A DNA stretch of 64,000 nucleotides from Mycobacterium ostraviense (GCF_002705925.1 NZ_NKRE01000001.1:201880-265879), one strand, 5' to 3'. Shown: positions 1 through 12,323, numbered from the stretch's first letter. Numbers and translations: made by a program. Notes: generated from the sequence alone by a model not told the origin.

Positions 1-2
1 TC

Positions 3-479
3 CGCCTGCTTCGGCGTCAAACCCAAACTCACCCAACCATTCTCACCGATCACGCCCGACTATCGGGTCAACGCCACGCGAAAAACACCACCCTCCTAGG
101 CGGTGTAGGCGGTACCGGCGGCATCGGCGGCGGCGGCGGCTCCGGTACCCCCGGCAGCCCCCCGACACCGCCAAACAATCCGGCAGGTCCGGGAGGCAAC
201 GGCGGAGCGGGAGGCGACGGCGGCGTGGGCGGTATCGGCGGAGATGGCGGAAACGGCGGAAACGGCGGAGTAGGTGGCGGCGGCGGACTCATCGGCCGAC
301 CCGGCGTGTCCGGCGCCGGCGGCACCGGCGGCCTTCCCGGCGGTGGCGGCACAGGAGGTGTCGGCAATGGCGGCGGGGCGCCTGGCGGCGGCGCACCAGA
401 TGGCTCACCGGGCGCAACTGGTAGCCCAGGGGCGCAGGGCGCCACCGGGAAAGCCGGCGCGCCCGGGGCGCCCGGCTGA
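3..479 (+). CDS. PGRS/collagen-like glycine-rich protein, C-terminal part (5' end beyond window)
   Basis: The frame is open from the left edge to a TGA at 477-479. From about position 99 it reads as GGX repeats (GGVGGTGGIGG, GGNGGAGGDGGVGG) typical of the PGRS part of PE_PGRS proteins. The last 40 residues change to collagen-like Gly-X-Y triplets (GSP GAT GSP GAQ GAT GKA GAP GAP). The first 30 residues are not glycine-rich, and another frame is open from base 1 to a TAG at 97-99, so either a frameshift or a gene start could lie near position 95. No PE domain is visible inside the window. The function is unknown; PE_PGRS proteins are usually surface-exposed or secreted. The glycine-rich coding is certain, the N-terminal extent is not. 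Confidence 0.55.
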   Translation, partial: RLLRRQTQTHPTILTDHARLSGQRHAKNTTLLGGVGGTGGIGGGGGSGTPGSPPTPPNNPAGPGGNGGAGGDGGVGGIGGDGGNGGNGGVGGGGGLIGRPGVSGAGGTGGLPGGGGTGGVGNGGGAPGGGAPDGSPGATGSPGAQGATGKAGAPGAPG

Positions 480-613
480 TCAAGGTCACGTCCTCGGCTT
501 CAAACGGGTTGTCGAGTTGACCGGTCTTCGCCGCTGCTACAGACACAAAACGACGCGTCCACCCCTGGACATGATCGCGCCTGGACCGCGGCATGCGCCG
601 CCGCTATTTCGGC

Positions 614-3523
<2,910 letters not shown>

Positions 3524-3571
3524 CCAGGCCCTTTCACTGACGGGTTCCTTCTCGAGTCGGAGTTCGTTCCC

Positions 3572-3594
3572 ATGCTATGTGCCCGTACCGACAA
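3572..3594 (-). promoter_or_regulatory. PafBC-type (RecA-independent) DNA-damage promoter of uvrA
   Basis: On the minus strand this reads TTGTCGGTA, eight bases, then TAGCAT. The published mycobacterial RecA-NDp consensus is TTGTCRGTG-N8-TANNNT, so spacing and all but one fixed base agree. Transcription would start near 3565, giving a leader of about 40 bases before the uvrA GTG. uvrA is known to belong to the RecA-independent damage regulon in M. tuberculosis. The site lies inside the longer possible reading frame of the divergent hydrolase gene, which supports the shorter start for that gene. Confidence 0.7.
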
Positions 3595-3676
3595 GCATTC
3601 GGGGACCAGTAAGGTGACGCCTATGACCTGCGCCGATCGTCGCGGGTACCACCGCTTGCTGGGGAGAGTGGCGCAC

Positions 3677-4354
3677 ATGACCACCGTCGCTGACGACTAC
3701 ACCGGACACGTCGACCCGGGGACCGCGGCCCGGCGCACGCTACCCGGCGCCACCATCCTCAAGGCGTCGGTGGGGCCCATGGACAACAACGCCTACCTGG
3801 TGACGTGCGCTGCGACCGGCGAAACGCTACTGATCGACGCCGCCAACGACGCCGACGTGCTCATCGACCTGATCCAGCGGTACGCGCCTAAAGTGTCGTT
3901 GATCGTCACCAGTCATCAGCACTTCGACCACTGGCAGGCGCTGCAGGCGGTGGCCGAAGCCACCGGCGCCCCCACCGCCGCCCACCAAATCGACGCCGAA
4001 CCGCTGCCGGTCAAGCCTGATCGTTTCCTGGCCAACGGCGGCACCGTCCGGATCGGCGAGCTGACATTCGACGTCATCCACTTGCGCGGGCACACACCGG
4101 GATCGGTCGCGCTGGCACTCGATGGGCCCGCGACCGGCGGGGTCACGCAGTTGTTCACCGGCGACTGCCTGTTTCCCGGCGGGGTCGGCAAGACCTGGCA
4201 GCCCGGCGATTTCACCCAGCTGCTCACCGACGTCACCACCCGGGTATTCGACGTGTACGCCGACTCCACCGTCATCTACCCCGGCCACGGTGACGACACC
4301 GTGCTGGGCATCGAACGCCCTCACCTTCAGGAGTGGCGCGACCGTGGTTGGTGA
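3677..4354 (+). CDS. metallo-beta-lactamase fold hydrolase (Rv1637c-like)
   Basis: A 225-residue MBL-fold hydrolase of the glyoxalase II-like group. The metal-binding motif TSHQHFDHW (HxHxDH, about residues 80-85) is complete, followed by GHTPGS, TGDCLFPGG and PGHGDDT, which supply the remaining ligands. The substrate is not known. The ATG at 3677 was chosen because GGGGAG precedes it by about ten bases. In-frame starts at 3572 and 3623 exist, and the M. tuberculosis annotation is about 40 residues longer, but they would overlap the uvrA promoter. The gene is divergent from uvrA, in the same order as in M. tuberculosis. Confidence 0.85.
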   Translation: MTTVADDYTGHVDPGTAARRTLPGATILKASVGPMDNNAYLVTCAATGETLLIDAANDADVLIDLIQRYAPKVSLIVTSHQHFDHWQALQAVAEATGAPTAAHQIDAEPLPVKPDRFLANGGTVRIGELTFDVIHLRGHTPGSVALALDGPATGGVTQLFTGDCLFPGGVGKTWQPGDFTQLLTDVTTRVFDVYADSTVIYPGHGDDTVLGIERPHLQEWRDRGW

Positions 4355-4380
4355 ACGACGCATCGCGGTGACGTAGGGCA

Positions 4381-4419
4381 GAACAAGGCCGGAAGACAGC
4401 GGCGGTAAGGACCTTGTTC
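4381..4419. terminator. possible hairpin after the hydrolase gene
   Basis: GAACAAGG at 4381-4388 is repeated inverted as CCTTGTTC at 4412-4419, 27 bases after the hydrolase stop codon. No T-tract follows, as is common in mycobacteria. The 23-base loop is long, so this is only a candidate. Confidence 0.25.
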
Positions 4420-4517
4420 CCTCGTCGGCGACCCGGCGGCGGCGCACAATCGCACACGAAGCCCGGCGCGAAGTGAGGTAGGCGCCGGTCGTGGCGCGAA
4501 GGAATGGAGCTCCGACG

Positions 4518-5426
4518 ATGTGGGCACCGTCATCTATCCCGTTCTCCGTGTGGCGCAAGATCGCCATGGCCACCTGGCGTCCCCGAAAGGACCCGATCAT
4601 CTGGGCGACGGCCGAAGTCGATGCTTCGCGGCTGCTGGACTACATCGCCCGGGTCCGCGAGGCCACCGGCCAGCATGTCACCCCCGTGGATCTGGTAGGC
4701 CGGGCGGCGGGAAAAGTCGTCGAAGCGCTGCCCGGCCTCAACGGCCGGGTGGTGTTCGGCAGCTTCCTGCCATCTCCGACGATCGACTGCTTTTTCGTCG
4801 TATCGCTGCGAACAGACGTGGTGACGGGAGTCGAAGCGGCCAGGACCGATCTTTCCGGCGCCGTCGTGCGTCGCATCAATGAGAAGCCGCCCTGGGTCAT
4901 CGCCAAAGAACTGGCTGACCGTGCCGCACGGATCCGCCACAACGAAGATCCACAGTTCAAGCAAGCCAAGGCCATGGTCAAAGGCCTTCCCCCGTTGCTG
5001 CTGCGCCCGGTGATGGATGCGATCGCGTTCGTCACCGAAAGTCTGCAGCTGCCGCTGCCCTTCCTCGGGCTTGAGGCCCGCCCCTACGGTTCGATCCTCG
5101 TCAGCAATGTGGGCACCTACGGCCTGGACACGGCCGCCGCTCCCTGGCCGACGTTTTGCCACGTGCCATTCGGGATCCTGATCGGGGCGGTGACCGACAA
5201 GGTGCTCGCCGAAGACGGTCAACCGGTGGTACGCCCGGTACTGCCGCTGACGATCGGTCTGGACCACCGGTTCGTCGACGGTTACCAGGCGGCGACGATG
5301 GCCCACGTATTTCGCCAGTATCTGGACGATCCCGCCGCATTCGACCCGGTCCCCCGTCCCGCGCCGCGGCGCAAGACGCGCCGGTCGCCCGTCCAGTCGA
5401 ATGGGAAGCGGCCGGCGATGGCTTAG
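4518..5426 (+). CDS. stand-alone 2-oxoacid dehydrogenase E2-type acyltransferase domain
   Basis: The 302-residue protein matches the catalytic domain of dihydrolipoamide acyltransferases. It has the active-site HxxxDG motif as DHRFVDG (His250, Asp254), preceded by NVGTYGLD and FGILIGAV segments typical of the trimeric core. There is no lipoyl domain and no E1/E3-binding domain, and no E1 or E3 gene is nearby. It may therefore transfer acyl groups between CoA and an unknown acceptor rather than serve a classical dehydrogenase complex. The C-terminus is a basic low-complexity tail. The ATG at 4518 is preceded by GGAG at a good distance; a GTG at 4491 is an alternative. It is followed by an SDR gene 40 bases downstream. 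M. tuberculosis has no gene at this spot between Rv1637c and Rv1636. Confidence 0.75.
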   Translation: MWAPSSIPFSVWRKIAMATWRPRKDPIIWATAEVDASRLLDYIARVREATGQHVTPVDLVGRAAGKVVEALPGLNGRVVFGSFLPSPTIDCFFVVSLRTDVVTGVEAARTDLSGAVVRRINEKPPWVIAKELADRAARIRHNEDPQFKQAKAMVKGLPPLLLRPVMDAIAFVTESLQLPLPFLGLEARPYGSILVSNVGTYGLDTAAAPWPTFCHVPFGILIGAVTDKVLAEDGQPVVRPVLPLTIGLDHRFVDGYQAATMAHVFRQYLDDPAAFDPVPRPAPRRKTRRSPVQSNGKRPAMA

Positions 5427-5466
5427 CCAGGCTTAGCCGCCCGGTTCGCCGACAGCAGGAGATGCC

Positions 5467-6309
5467 ATGGAGCTAGCGCAAAAACGGGTCCTGATCACCG
5501 GGGCTTCGCGAGGCATCGGCGCAGCTTTGGCACATGCGTTCGCCGCCGCCGGGGCAAGCGTAGCGCTGGTCGCGCGGACCGACGGGGCCCTGCGCACGCT
5601 GGCGAGCGAGCTGGGAGGTTCTGCCCACGTTGCCGACCTGTCGGACCCCCGCCAGGTACGCATGCTGATTCCACGCATCGAGGACGAGGTGGGGCCGATC
5701 GACGTCCTCGTCAACAATGCGGGCATCGACAACCACACGGGTGGCTTCACTGACGCACCCGAGGATGATTTGCGACGAGTAACCGAGGTCAACTACCTCG
5801 CGCCCGCCGAATTGTGCCGGCACGCGATCCCTCGAATGCTTCACCGCGGCGGCGGGCACATCGTCAACGTCTCCTCGATGGCGGGCTGTGTAGCCCTTCC
5901 CGGATTAGTGACCTATTCGGCTTCCAAAGCGGCTCTTTCTCATTTCACGGCGGGCCTGCGAGCCGACCTTCGCGGCGTGCCGATCCGCACGACTCTCGTC
6001 GAACTCGGGCCGATCCCCACCGACCTGCTGGCCCATACCGAGGAATACCCGCCGACCGCTGATTCCTTCCGGCGGCTCTACCGGATGCACCTCATGGTCG
6101 AGGTCACCCGCGAGATGGTCGCCAATCAGGTCGTGTCTGCTGTACAGCAGGGCCGCAAACACGTCCGGCTGCCCAGGCGGGCAGCCGTCTTCTCGATGCT
6201 TGCCGAGGCTCCCCGGCGTACTGCCGAACTCGTTCTCACCGGTATTCCGCATCAAACAAAACGCTCCAGGACACGGGTTCACCCCCCGGTCAGGGCGAGT
6301 CGCCGGTGA
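5467..6309 (+). CDS. short-chain dehydrogenase/reductase
   Basis: A classical SDR of 280 residues. The cofactor motif TGASRGIG is at residues 11-18, NNAG near 83-86, and the catalytic Ser (NVSSMAG) and YSASK (Tyr150, Lys154) are all present. NADP(H) preference is suggested by the Arg in TGASRGIG and Arg37. The C-terminal 70 residues are basic and may contact a membrane or lipid substrate. It starts 40 bases after the E2-like gene on the same strand, with AGCAGGAG upstream of its ATG, so the two are probably co-transcribed. The substrate cannot be told from sequence. Confidence 0.85.
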   Translation: MELAQKRVLITGASRGIGAALAHAFAAAGASVALVARTDGALRTLASELGGSAHVADLSDPRQVRMLIPRIEDEVGPIDVLVNNAGIDNHTGGFTDAPEDDLRRVTEVNYLAPAELCRHAIPRMLHRGGGHIVNVSSMAGCVALPGLVTYSASKAALSHFTAGLRADLRGVPIRTTLVELGPIPTDLLAHTEEYPPTADSFRRLYRMHLMVEVTREMVANQVVSAVQQGRKHVRLPRRAAVFSMLAEAPRRTAELVLTGIPHQTKRSRTRVHPPVRASRR

Positions 6310-6352
6310 AAATACGCCGAACGGGAATCCGCTCGCCGCAGCACCCAGCAGG

Positions 6353-6793
6353 CTAGGTGGTGTGCACGATGAGCACGTCGACCTTGGCCCGACGCGAGAC
6401 GTTGGCCGGCACCGAACCCAGCAACCGCCCCGCGATCGTGCTCAGGCCGACGTTGCCGACCACCAGGAGGTCGGCCTTCGCTTCTTCGGCGAGGGTGACC
6501 AGCGCGTCGACCGGAGCGCCCACGATGGCGCGTTCCTCGACGTTCTTCGCGCCGGCGTTGTGTGCCCGTTCTTTGGCGTCGTGGAGGATCTCGTAGATCG
6601 GGGCGGTGCCCGTCACCTTGTAGCTTTCGTCCTTCAGGACGTCGGCGGCTCGGGCGTCCTCGTGTTGAGGCAGGTACGCCGACGCGATGATCAACGTGGC
6701 ATCGGCCCCTGCGATCTGCGCGGCCCGGTCCACTGCCCGCATCGACGAGTCCGAGCCGTCGGTTCCTACCACCACGGTCCGATAGGCGCCCAT
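6353..6793 (-). CDS. universal stress protein (Rv1636/TB15.3-like)
   Basis: A 146-residue single-domain universal stress protein. The nucleotide-binding signature G-x2-G-x9-G-S is seen near the C-terminus (VVGNVGLSTIAGRLLGSVP), and the N-terminus has VVVGTDGSDSS. Its M. tuberculosis counterpart Rv1636 binds cAMP and ATP, so a cAMP-buffering role is likely. The start codon follows a strong ribosome site (GGGAGGG five bases upstream). The gene converges with the SDR gene and is divergent from capA. Confidence 0.92.
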   Translation of the reverse strand: MGAYRTVVVGTDGSDSSMRAVDRAAQIAGADATLIIASAYLPQHEDARAADVLKDESYKVTGTAPIYEILHDAKERAHNAGAKNVEERAIVGAPVDALVTLAEEAKADLLVVGNVGLSTIAGRLLGSVPANVSRRAKVDVLIVHTT

Positions 6794-7019
6794 TTACCCT
6801 CCCAGTGTCGGTTGCTACGCCAACCCCAGACAGTATCGCGTTGGTTGATCTAGATAGGCCAGATTAACCACACCGCGACGGCGTGGCGCAATCCGTGTTT
6901 TGCCGAGGCCGCGCAGCCGGCGAACACCAGCGGATGACGACAATGCACTCGAAAGTCCCCATGCGCGACGAAACTGCTTGTGGTACAAGGCTTTCCGCTA
7001 GATAGCGTGATCATACGGG

Positions 7020-8687
7020 ATGGCTCCGGCGGCGGTGCAGCCCGATGCCCGGCCGGGTGGCGCGATGACGGCTGGTGACCGGAATCATCGCCGGCGACCT
7101 ACAGTGACAGACATCATGTCTGCACCGACACTCGATCAGGACGCGGCGACACTGGCGGGAGAGGCCGCGCGCTTGCAGGCCCGTGGCCGGCGCCTCGACC
7201 CCTGGGCGATCGCTTTGCTCGCGACGGTCGTGAGCGGAGCCTGGGCCAGCCGGCCGTCGCTGTGGTTCGACGAGGGTGCGACGATTTCGGCTTCGGCACG
7301 GCGCACCCTGCCGGAGCTGTGGAACCTGCTGGGCCATATCGATGCCGTACACGGCCTGTACTACCTGCTGATGCACCGCTGGTTCGCGATCTTCCCGCCG
7401 ACCGAGTTCTGGTCGCGGGTTCCCAGCAGCCTGGCCATCGGGGCCGCCGCCGGCGGCGTCGTCGTGTTCGCCAAGCAGTTTTCCGGCCGCGGCACCGCAG
7501 TGTGTGCGGGAGCCGTCTTTGCCATCCTGCCGCGGGTGACGTGGGCGGGCATCGAGGCCCGCTCCTCGGCACTGTCGGTGGCAGCCGCTGTCTGGCTGAC
7601 GGTGCTGCTGGTCACCGCGGTGCGGCGCAACACGCCATGGCTGTGGCTGCTGTATGCGCTGGGGCTGATGCTGTCGATCTTGATCAGCATCAACTTGGGA
7701 CTGCTGGTGCCGGTGTACGCCGTGCTGCTGCCACTGCTGGCCCCGGCGCAATCGCGGAAAGCTCCCGCCATCTGGTGGGCGGTCGCCTCGGCGGCCGCGG
7801 CCGGGGCCATGACGCCCTTCGTCCTGTTCGCCCACGGACAGGTGTGGCAGGTCGGGTGGATCTCCGGGCTGAACCGAAACCTTTTCCTCGACGTGGTGCA
7901 TCGCCAGTACTTCGACCACAGTGTTCCGTTCGCCATCCTGTCCGGCGTGGTCGTCGCCGCTGCCGTCGTGCTGCGGTTGACCGGCGCGCCGGGGCCCGGC
8001 GAGGGTACCCGCCCGCTGTTGCTCGCCGGTGTGGCGTGGGTCGTCGTTCCCACCGCCGTCGTCCTGATCTACTCGGCGGCCGTCGAACCCATCTACTACC
8101 CGCGCTACCTGATCCTGACCGCCCCCGGAGCGGCAGTCATCCTGGCCATTTGCATCGTCACCGTCGCCCGCAAGCCCTGGCTCATCGCCGGTGCGGTGGC
8201 GGTCTTCGCCGTCGCCGCGTTCCCGAACTACTACGTCACCCAACGCGGGCCCTACGCCAAGGAGGGGTGGGATTACAGCCAGGTGGCCGACGTCATCAGC
8301 GCCCATGCCGCGCCCGGAGACTGCCTGCTGGTGGACAACACCGTGCCGTGGAAACCGGGGCCGATCCGGGCGCTGCTGGCCACCCGGCCGGCGGCGTTCC
8401 GGTCGTTGGTCGACGTCGAACGCGGCGCCTACGGGCCCAAGGTCGGCACGCTGTGGGACGGCCACGTCGCGGTGTGGCTGACGACCGCCAAGATCAACAA
8501 ATGCACGACCCTGTGGACGATCACCAACCGTGACAAATCATTGCCGGATCATCAAGTGGGACAACGTTTGTCGCCAGGAACGGCGTTCGGGCGCACGCCG
8601 GTGCACCAGTTTCCCGGCTACCTGGGCTTCCACATCGTCGAGCGGTGGCAGTTCCACTACTCGCAGGTCGTCAAATCAACCCGGTGA
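7020..8687 (+). CDS. capA: membrane mannosyltransferase for LAM capping (Rv1635c-like)
   Basis: A polytopic GT-C family glycosyltransferase of 555 residues, close to the 556 of Rv1635c. Rv1635c (CapA) adds the first mannose of the mannose cap on lipoarabinomannan, using polyprenyl-phosphomannose on the outer side of the membrane. The acidic motif WFDEGATIS in the first loop, just after the first membrane span, is typical of this family. About ten further hydrophobic segments follow, then a soluble C-terminal domain. Starts at 7065 and 7116 are alternatives, because no clear ribosome site precedes 7020. The 3' end overlaps the convergent MFS gene by 12 bases. CapA is associated with slow-growing mycobacteria that make ManLAM. 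Confidence 0.85.
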   Translation: MAPAAVQPDARPGGAMTAGDRNHRRRPTVTDIMSAPTLDQDAATLAGEAARLQARGRRLDPWAIALLATVVSGAWASRPSLWFDEGATISASARRTLPELWNLLGHIDAVHGLYYLLMHRWFAIFPPTEFWSRVPSSLAIGAAAGGVVVFAKQFSGRGTAVCAGAVFAILPRVTWAGIEARSSALSVAAAVWLTVLLVTAVRRNTPWLWLLYALGLMLSILISINLGLLVPVYAVLLPLLAPAQSRKAPAIWWAVASAAAAGAMTPFVLFAHGQVWQVGWISGLNRNLFLDVVHRQYFDHSVPFAILSGVVVAAAVVLRLTGAPGPGEGTRPLLLAGVAWVVVPTAVVLIYSAAVEPIYYPRYLILTAPGAAVILAICIVTVARKPWLIAGAVAVFAVAAFPNYYVTQRGPYAKEGWDYSQVADVISAHAAPGDCLLVDNTVPWKPGPIRALLATRPAAFRSLVDVERGAYGPKVGTLWDGHVAVWLTTAKINKCTTLWTITNRDKSLPDHQVGQRLSPGTAFGRTPVHQFPGYLGFHIVERWQFHYSQVVKSTR

Positions 8688-10088
8688 ACGACGTGCGCGC
8701 TGGGTCGCGCGGTAGGAGGCGACGAACCCGAGGGCGGCTAGCACGGTGAACACCGCGAACAACCAGCGAGCGGCCGCCACTTCACCCCCCTCGGTCGTGT
8801 TAACCACGACACCGGCCAGGCCGGCGCCGAAGGCCGCCGAGATCAGCTGCACGATGTTGATGGCCGCCGCGGCGGCGCCGCTCTCGGCCGGATCGTCGAC
8901 GGAATCCATCGCCCACGCGGACAGATGAGGCCAAGCGATCCCGATCCCGGTCCCGGTGACCAGCAACGCCAGCGCCCACAGCGCGACCACCCCGAGGGGC
9001 GCATCGCCACGCTGGGTGACGGCGCCCAGCGCCAAGCCCGACGCCATCACCAACGGCGCCGCCGCCACCACATGCCCGATCACTCGGGTGTTGTTCACCG
9101 ATGCGCTGACGATCTCGCTGGCCGTCCAGCCCACCGCCAGTGACGCACCCAGGAATCCGGCGGCCATCGGTGTGAGGTTGCCCAACCGCTGACCGAACAG
9201 CGGCACATAGGTGGTCACCATCGCGGCGACCATCTGCACCGACATGGTCAGGTAAATCCATCTCAACGGTCCGGGGCCAAAGACGCTGTGCGGCAACACT
9301 GCTACGTGCATTCGCCAGTCGACGACCACAAAGATCCCGATCAGCAGCACAGCGGCGGCGAGCAGCCCGGCGGTCTGCACCAGGTAGCGCGGGAGTTCGG
9401 CGACGCTGACTGCCAGGGCAGCAGCGCCCATCAGCAACAATGACCACACCGGCACCTTGTGCGCGGCGGTTACCTGCTGACCACCGCTTGCGCCGCCCCG
9501 GCTGCTCAGCACGGCCAGCACCAACAGGGCCATCAGCCCGGCCATCACCGCCATCGCAGCGAACGCCCACCGCCACAGCCCGAACTGCGCGAAAAGTCCG
9601 CCCGAGGCGGGCCCGACCAGCGTCGCCACCCCCCACATCGCCGACACCAGCGCCGAGCCGCGCGTCCACAGCCGATGCGGCAGCGCGGCGTTGATCAGCG
9701 CGTAGCCGAGTCCGGCCAACAGTCCGCCGGCCACCCCCTGCAGGGTGCGTCCGGCGACCAGGGTCTCCATATTCGGCGCGGCCGCACACAGGAGGCTCGC
9801 GACGCCGAAGACGGTCAGTCCCATCAGATACGAGGTGCGGGCACCGACCCGCAGCAGCATCGGGTTGACCGACGTGGCCGCCACCACCGAACCCACCAGA
9901 TACAGGGTCGTCACCCAGGCATACAGCCGGCTGCCACCGATTTCGGCGATGGTGCTCGGAAGGAGGCTGATGGTCAGGAACTCGTTGGTGGCGTACAACG
10001 CGACGCCGCCGGCCAGCATGGTGGCCGTCCCCAAGTGCCTGCTCAGCAGTTCGCGCCAGCTGCCGGTCTCGCTCGCCGTCTCGGTCAC
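8676..10088 (-). CDS. MFS drug-efflux type transporter (Rv1634-like)
   Basis: A 470-residue major facilitator protein with a dozen or more hydrophobic spans. The motif LLRVGARTSYLMG lies after span 2, and the motif AGRTLQGVAGGLLAGLGYALI is typical of the multidrug DHA2-like group. The length matches M. tuberculosis Rv1634 (471). The substrate is unknown; the homologue has been linked to fluoroquinolone efflux. It starts with GTG and lies just downstream of uvrB on the same strand, 25 bases from the uvrB stop, so read-through from the uvrB promoter is possible. Confidence 0.85.
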   Translation of the reverse strand: MTETASETGSWRELLSRHLGTATMLAGGVALYATNEFLTISLLPSTIAEIGGSRLYAWVTTLYLVGSVVAATSVNPMLLRVGARTSYLMGLTVFGVASLLCAAAPNMETLVAGRTLQGVAGGLLAGLGYALINAALPHRLWTRGSALVSAMWGVATLVGPASGGLFAQFGLWRWAFAAMAVMAGLMALLVLAVLSSRGGASGGQQVTAAHKVPVWSLLLMGAAALAVSVAELPRYLVQTAGLLAAAVLLIGIFVVVDWRMHVAVLPHSVFGPGPLRWIYLTMSVQMVAAMVTTYVPLFGQRLGNLTPMAAGFLGASLAVGWTASEIVSASVNNTRVIGHVVAAAPLVMASGLALGAVTQRGDAPLGVVALWALALLVTGTGIGIAWPHLSAWAMDSVDDPAESGAAAAAINIVQLISAAFGAGLAGVVVNTTEGGEVAAARWLFAVFTVLAALGFVASYRATQRARRSPG

Positions 10089-10113
10089 AGCTACACCGTA
10101 GGCGTGCCGACCC

Positions 10114-12294
10114 TCACTTCAGCCCGGCAGCGTCCATCCCGCGCAATTCCTTTTTCAGGTCGGCAATTTCGTCGCGGAACCGGGCGGCCAGTTCGAACTG
10201 CAGATCGCGCGCGGCGGCCATCATCTGCTCGGTGAGGTCCTTGATCAGGTCCGCCAGCTCGGCGCGGGGCATGTTCGAGGTGTCGCGGCCCTCGAAGACC
10301 CCCGCGCTGAGCGCGCGACCGGGCGCACCCTGGGCACGTCGCCCGCGGGACGCGTTGCGGCCCGACCCGCCGACCGCGACCGCCTCGGTGGCATCACTAT
10401 CCGCGGCCTCGCGATAGACCTGGTCAAGGATGTCGGCGATCTTCTTGCGCAGCGGCTGCGGGTCGATCCCGTTGGCCTCGTTGTAGGCGATCTGCTTTGC
10501 CCGGCGCCGCTCGGTCTCGTCGATGGCCTCTTTCATCGAGTCGGTGATCTTGTCCGCGTACATGTGCACTTCGCCGGAGACGTTGCGCGCGGCGCGGCCG
10601 ATCGTCTGGATCAGACTGCGCGACGACCGCAAAAAGCCCTCCTTGTCGGCGTCGAGGATCGACACCAGCGACACCTCGGGCAGGTCCAGGCCCTCGCGCA
10701 ACAGATTGATGCCGACCAGCACGTCGTAGTCGCCCAGCCTGAGTTGCCGGAGCAGCTCGACGCGGCGCAACGTGTCGACCTCGGAATGCAGGTAGCGCAC
10801 CCGGATACCCATCTCCAGCAGGTAGTCGGTGAGGTCTTCGGCCATCTTCTTGGTCAGTGTCGTCACCAGCACCCGCTGGTCGGCATCGGCGCGTTTGCGG
10901 ATCTCCCCGATGAGATCGTCGATCTGACCCTTGGTCGGTTTCACCACCACCTGCGGGTCCACCAGGCCGGTCGGCCGGATCACCTGCTCGACGAACTCGC
11001 CGCCGGACTGGCTGAGTTCGTACGGTCCCGGCGTGGCCGACAGATATACCGTCTGCCCAATGCGGGTGGCGAACTCCTCCCAGGTCAGCGGGCGGTTGTC
11101 GCACGCCGACGGCAGCCGGAACCCATATTCGACCAGATTGCGCTTGCGCGAGATATCACCCTCGTACATGCCCCCGATCTGCGGCACGGTGACGTGCGAC
11201 TCGTCGATGACGAGCAGAAAATCCTCCGGAAAGTAGTCCAGCAACGTCGCGGGTGCGGACCCGGGCAGCCTCCCATCTATATGTCGCGAGTAATTTTCGA
11301 TGCCCGAGCAGAACCCGACCTGCCGCATCATCTCGATGTCGTAGTTGGTGCGCATTCGTAGCCGCTGGGCTTCCAGCAGCTTGCCCTGCCCCTCCAATTC
11401 GGCGAGCCGCTCGGCCAGCTCCTCCTCGATGGTGGAGATCGCGTGCGCCATCCGCTCGGCCCCGGCCACGTAGTGGGTAGCCGGGAAGATCCGCAGCGAG
11501 TCGACCTGGCGGATCACCTCACCGGTCAGCGGGTGCAGGTAATACAGCGCCTCGATCTCGTCGCCGAAGAACTCGATGCGAACCGCCAGCTCCTCGTAGG
11601 AGGGGATGATCTCCACGGTGTCGCCGCGCACCCGGAACGAACCGCGGGTGAAGGACAGGTCGTTGCGGGTGTACTGCACGTCGACCAGCAGCCGCAACAA
11701 CCCGTCGCGCGGCACCTGGCTGCCGACCCGCAACTCGACCGAGCGGTCCAGGTAGGACTGCGGGGTGCCCAGGCCGTAGATGCAGGACACCGAGGCCACC
11801 ACCACCACGTCACGCCGCGACAGCAGCGCCGACGTGGCGGAGTGGCGCAACCGCTCCACGTCGTCGTTGATCGAGCTGTCCTTCTCGATGTAGGTGTCGG
11901 TCTGCGCGATGTACGCCTCCGGCTGGTAGTAGTCGTAGTACGACACGAAGTACTCAACGGCGTTGTGCGGCAACATCTCTCGTAGCTCGTTCGCCATCTG
12001 GGCGGCCAGCGTCTTGTTGGGTTCCATGACCAAGGTGGGGCGCTGCAGGCGCTCGATGAGCCACGCGGTGGTGGCCGACTTTCCGGTGCCGGTGGCGCCG
12101 AGGAGCACCACGTCACGCTCCCCCGCGTTGATCCGGCGCTCCAGCTCGTCGATGGCGGCCGGCTGGTCGCCGGCGGGTGCGTGCGGGCTGACCACCTCGA
12201 AGCGTGCGCCGGAGCGCACCAAGCCTTCCACGTCCTCTGCGGCTGGGCGGTATTCGGAATGGGCAACTACTGGGTGCTCGGTGGCAAAAGCCAT
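10114..12294 (-). CDS. uvrB: UvrABC excinuclease subunit B
   Basis: UvrB, 726 residues, is the damage-verifying helicase of excision repair. It shows [10 protein letters not shown] (Walker A), the beta-hairpin [33 protein letters not shown] and a C-terminal UVR domain ([18 protein letters not shown]) that binds UvrC. The open frame extends upstream to 12546. The ATG at 12294 was chosen because a DNA-damage promoter ends six bases before it, so the transcript would begin at this ATG. The first 28 residues precede the [13 protein letters not shown] block that begins some annotated UvrB proteins. Two positions in the segment [16 protein letters not shown] differ from the usual [10 protein letters not shown]. 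Confidence 0.95.
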   Translation of the reverse strand: MAFATEHPVVAHSEYRPAAEDVEGLVRSGARFEVVSPHAPAGDQPAAIDELERRINAGERDVVLLGATGTGKSATTAWLIERLQRPTLVMEPNKTLAAQMANELREMLPHNAVEYFVSYYDYYQPEAYIAQTDTYIEKDSSINDDVERLRHSATSALLSRRDVVVVASVSCIYGLGTPQSYLDRSVELRVGSQVPRDGLLRLLVDVQYTRNDLSFTRGSFRVRGDTVEIIPSYEELAVRIEFFGDEIEALYYLHPLTGEVIRQVDSLRIFPATHYVAGAERMAHAISTIEEELAERLAELEGQGKLLEAQRLRMRTNYDIEMMRQVGFCSGIENYSRHIDGRLPGSAPATLLDYFPEDFLLVIDESHVTVPQIGGMYEGDISRKRNLVEYGFRLPSACDNRPLTWEEFATRIGQTVYLSATPGPYELSQSGGEFVEQVIRPTGLVDPQVVVKPTKGQIDDLIGEIRKRADADQRVLVTTLTKKMAEDLTDYLLEMGIRVRYLHSEVDTLRRVELLRQLRLGDYDVLVGINLLREGLDLPEVSLVSILDADKEGFLRSSRSLIQTIGRAARNVSGEVHMYADKITDSMKEAIDETERRRAKQIAYNEANGIDPQPLRKKIADILDQVYREAADSDATEAVAVGGSGRNASRGRRAQGAPGRALSAGVFEGRDTSNMPRAELADLIKDLTEQMMAAARDLQFELAARFRDEIADLKKELRGMDAAGLK

Positions 12295-12300
12295 GTCATC

Positions 12301-12323
12301 AGAGTAGAACCAGGTACCGACAC
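12301..12323 (-). promoter_or_regulatory. PafBC-type DNA-damage promoter of uvrB, giving a leaderless mRNA
   Basis: On the minus strand this reads GTGTCGGTA, eight bases, TACTCT, against the consensus TTGTCRGTG-N8-TANNNT. Spacing is exact, with mismatches only at the two ends of the first box. Six bases separate the -10 hexamer from the ATG at 12294, so the first transcribed base should be at or next to the start codon. Leaderless mRNAs are common in mycobacteria. Confidence 0.65.

Noticed and set aside
3558..3573. TCGAGT-N4-GTTCGT before uvrA as a LexA box
   Set aside because: Three of twelve consensus bases differ, and the nearby PafBC-type element explains damage control better.
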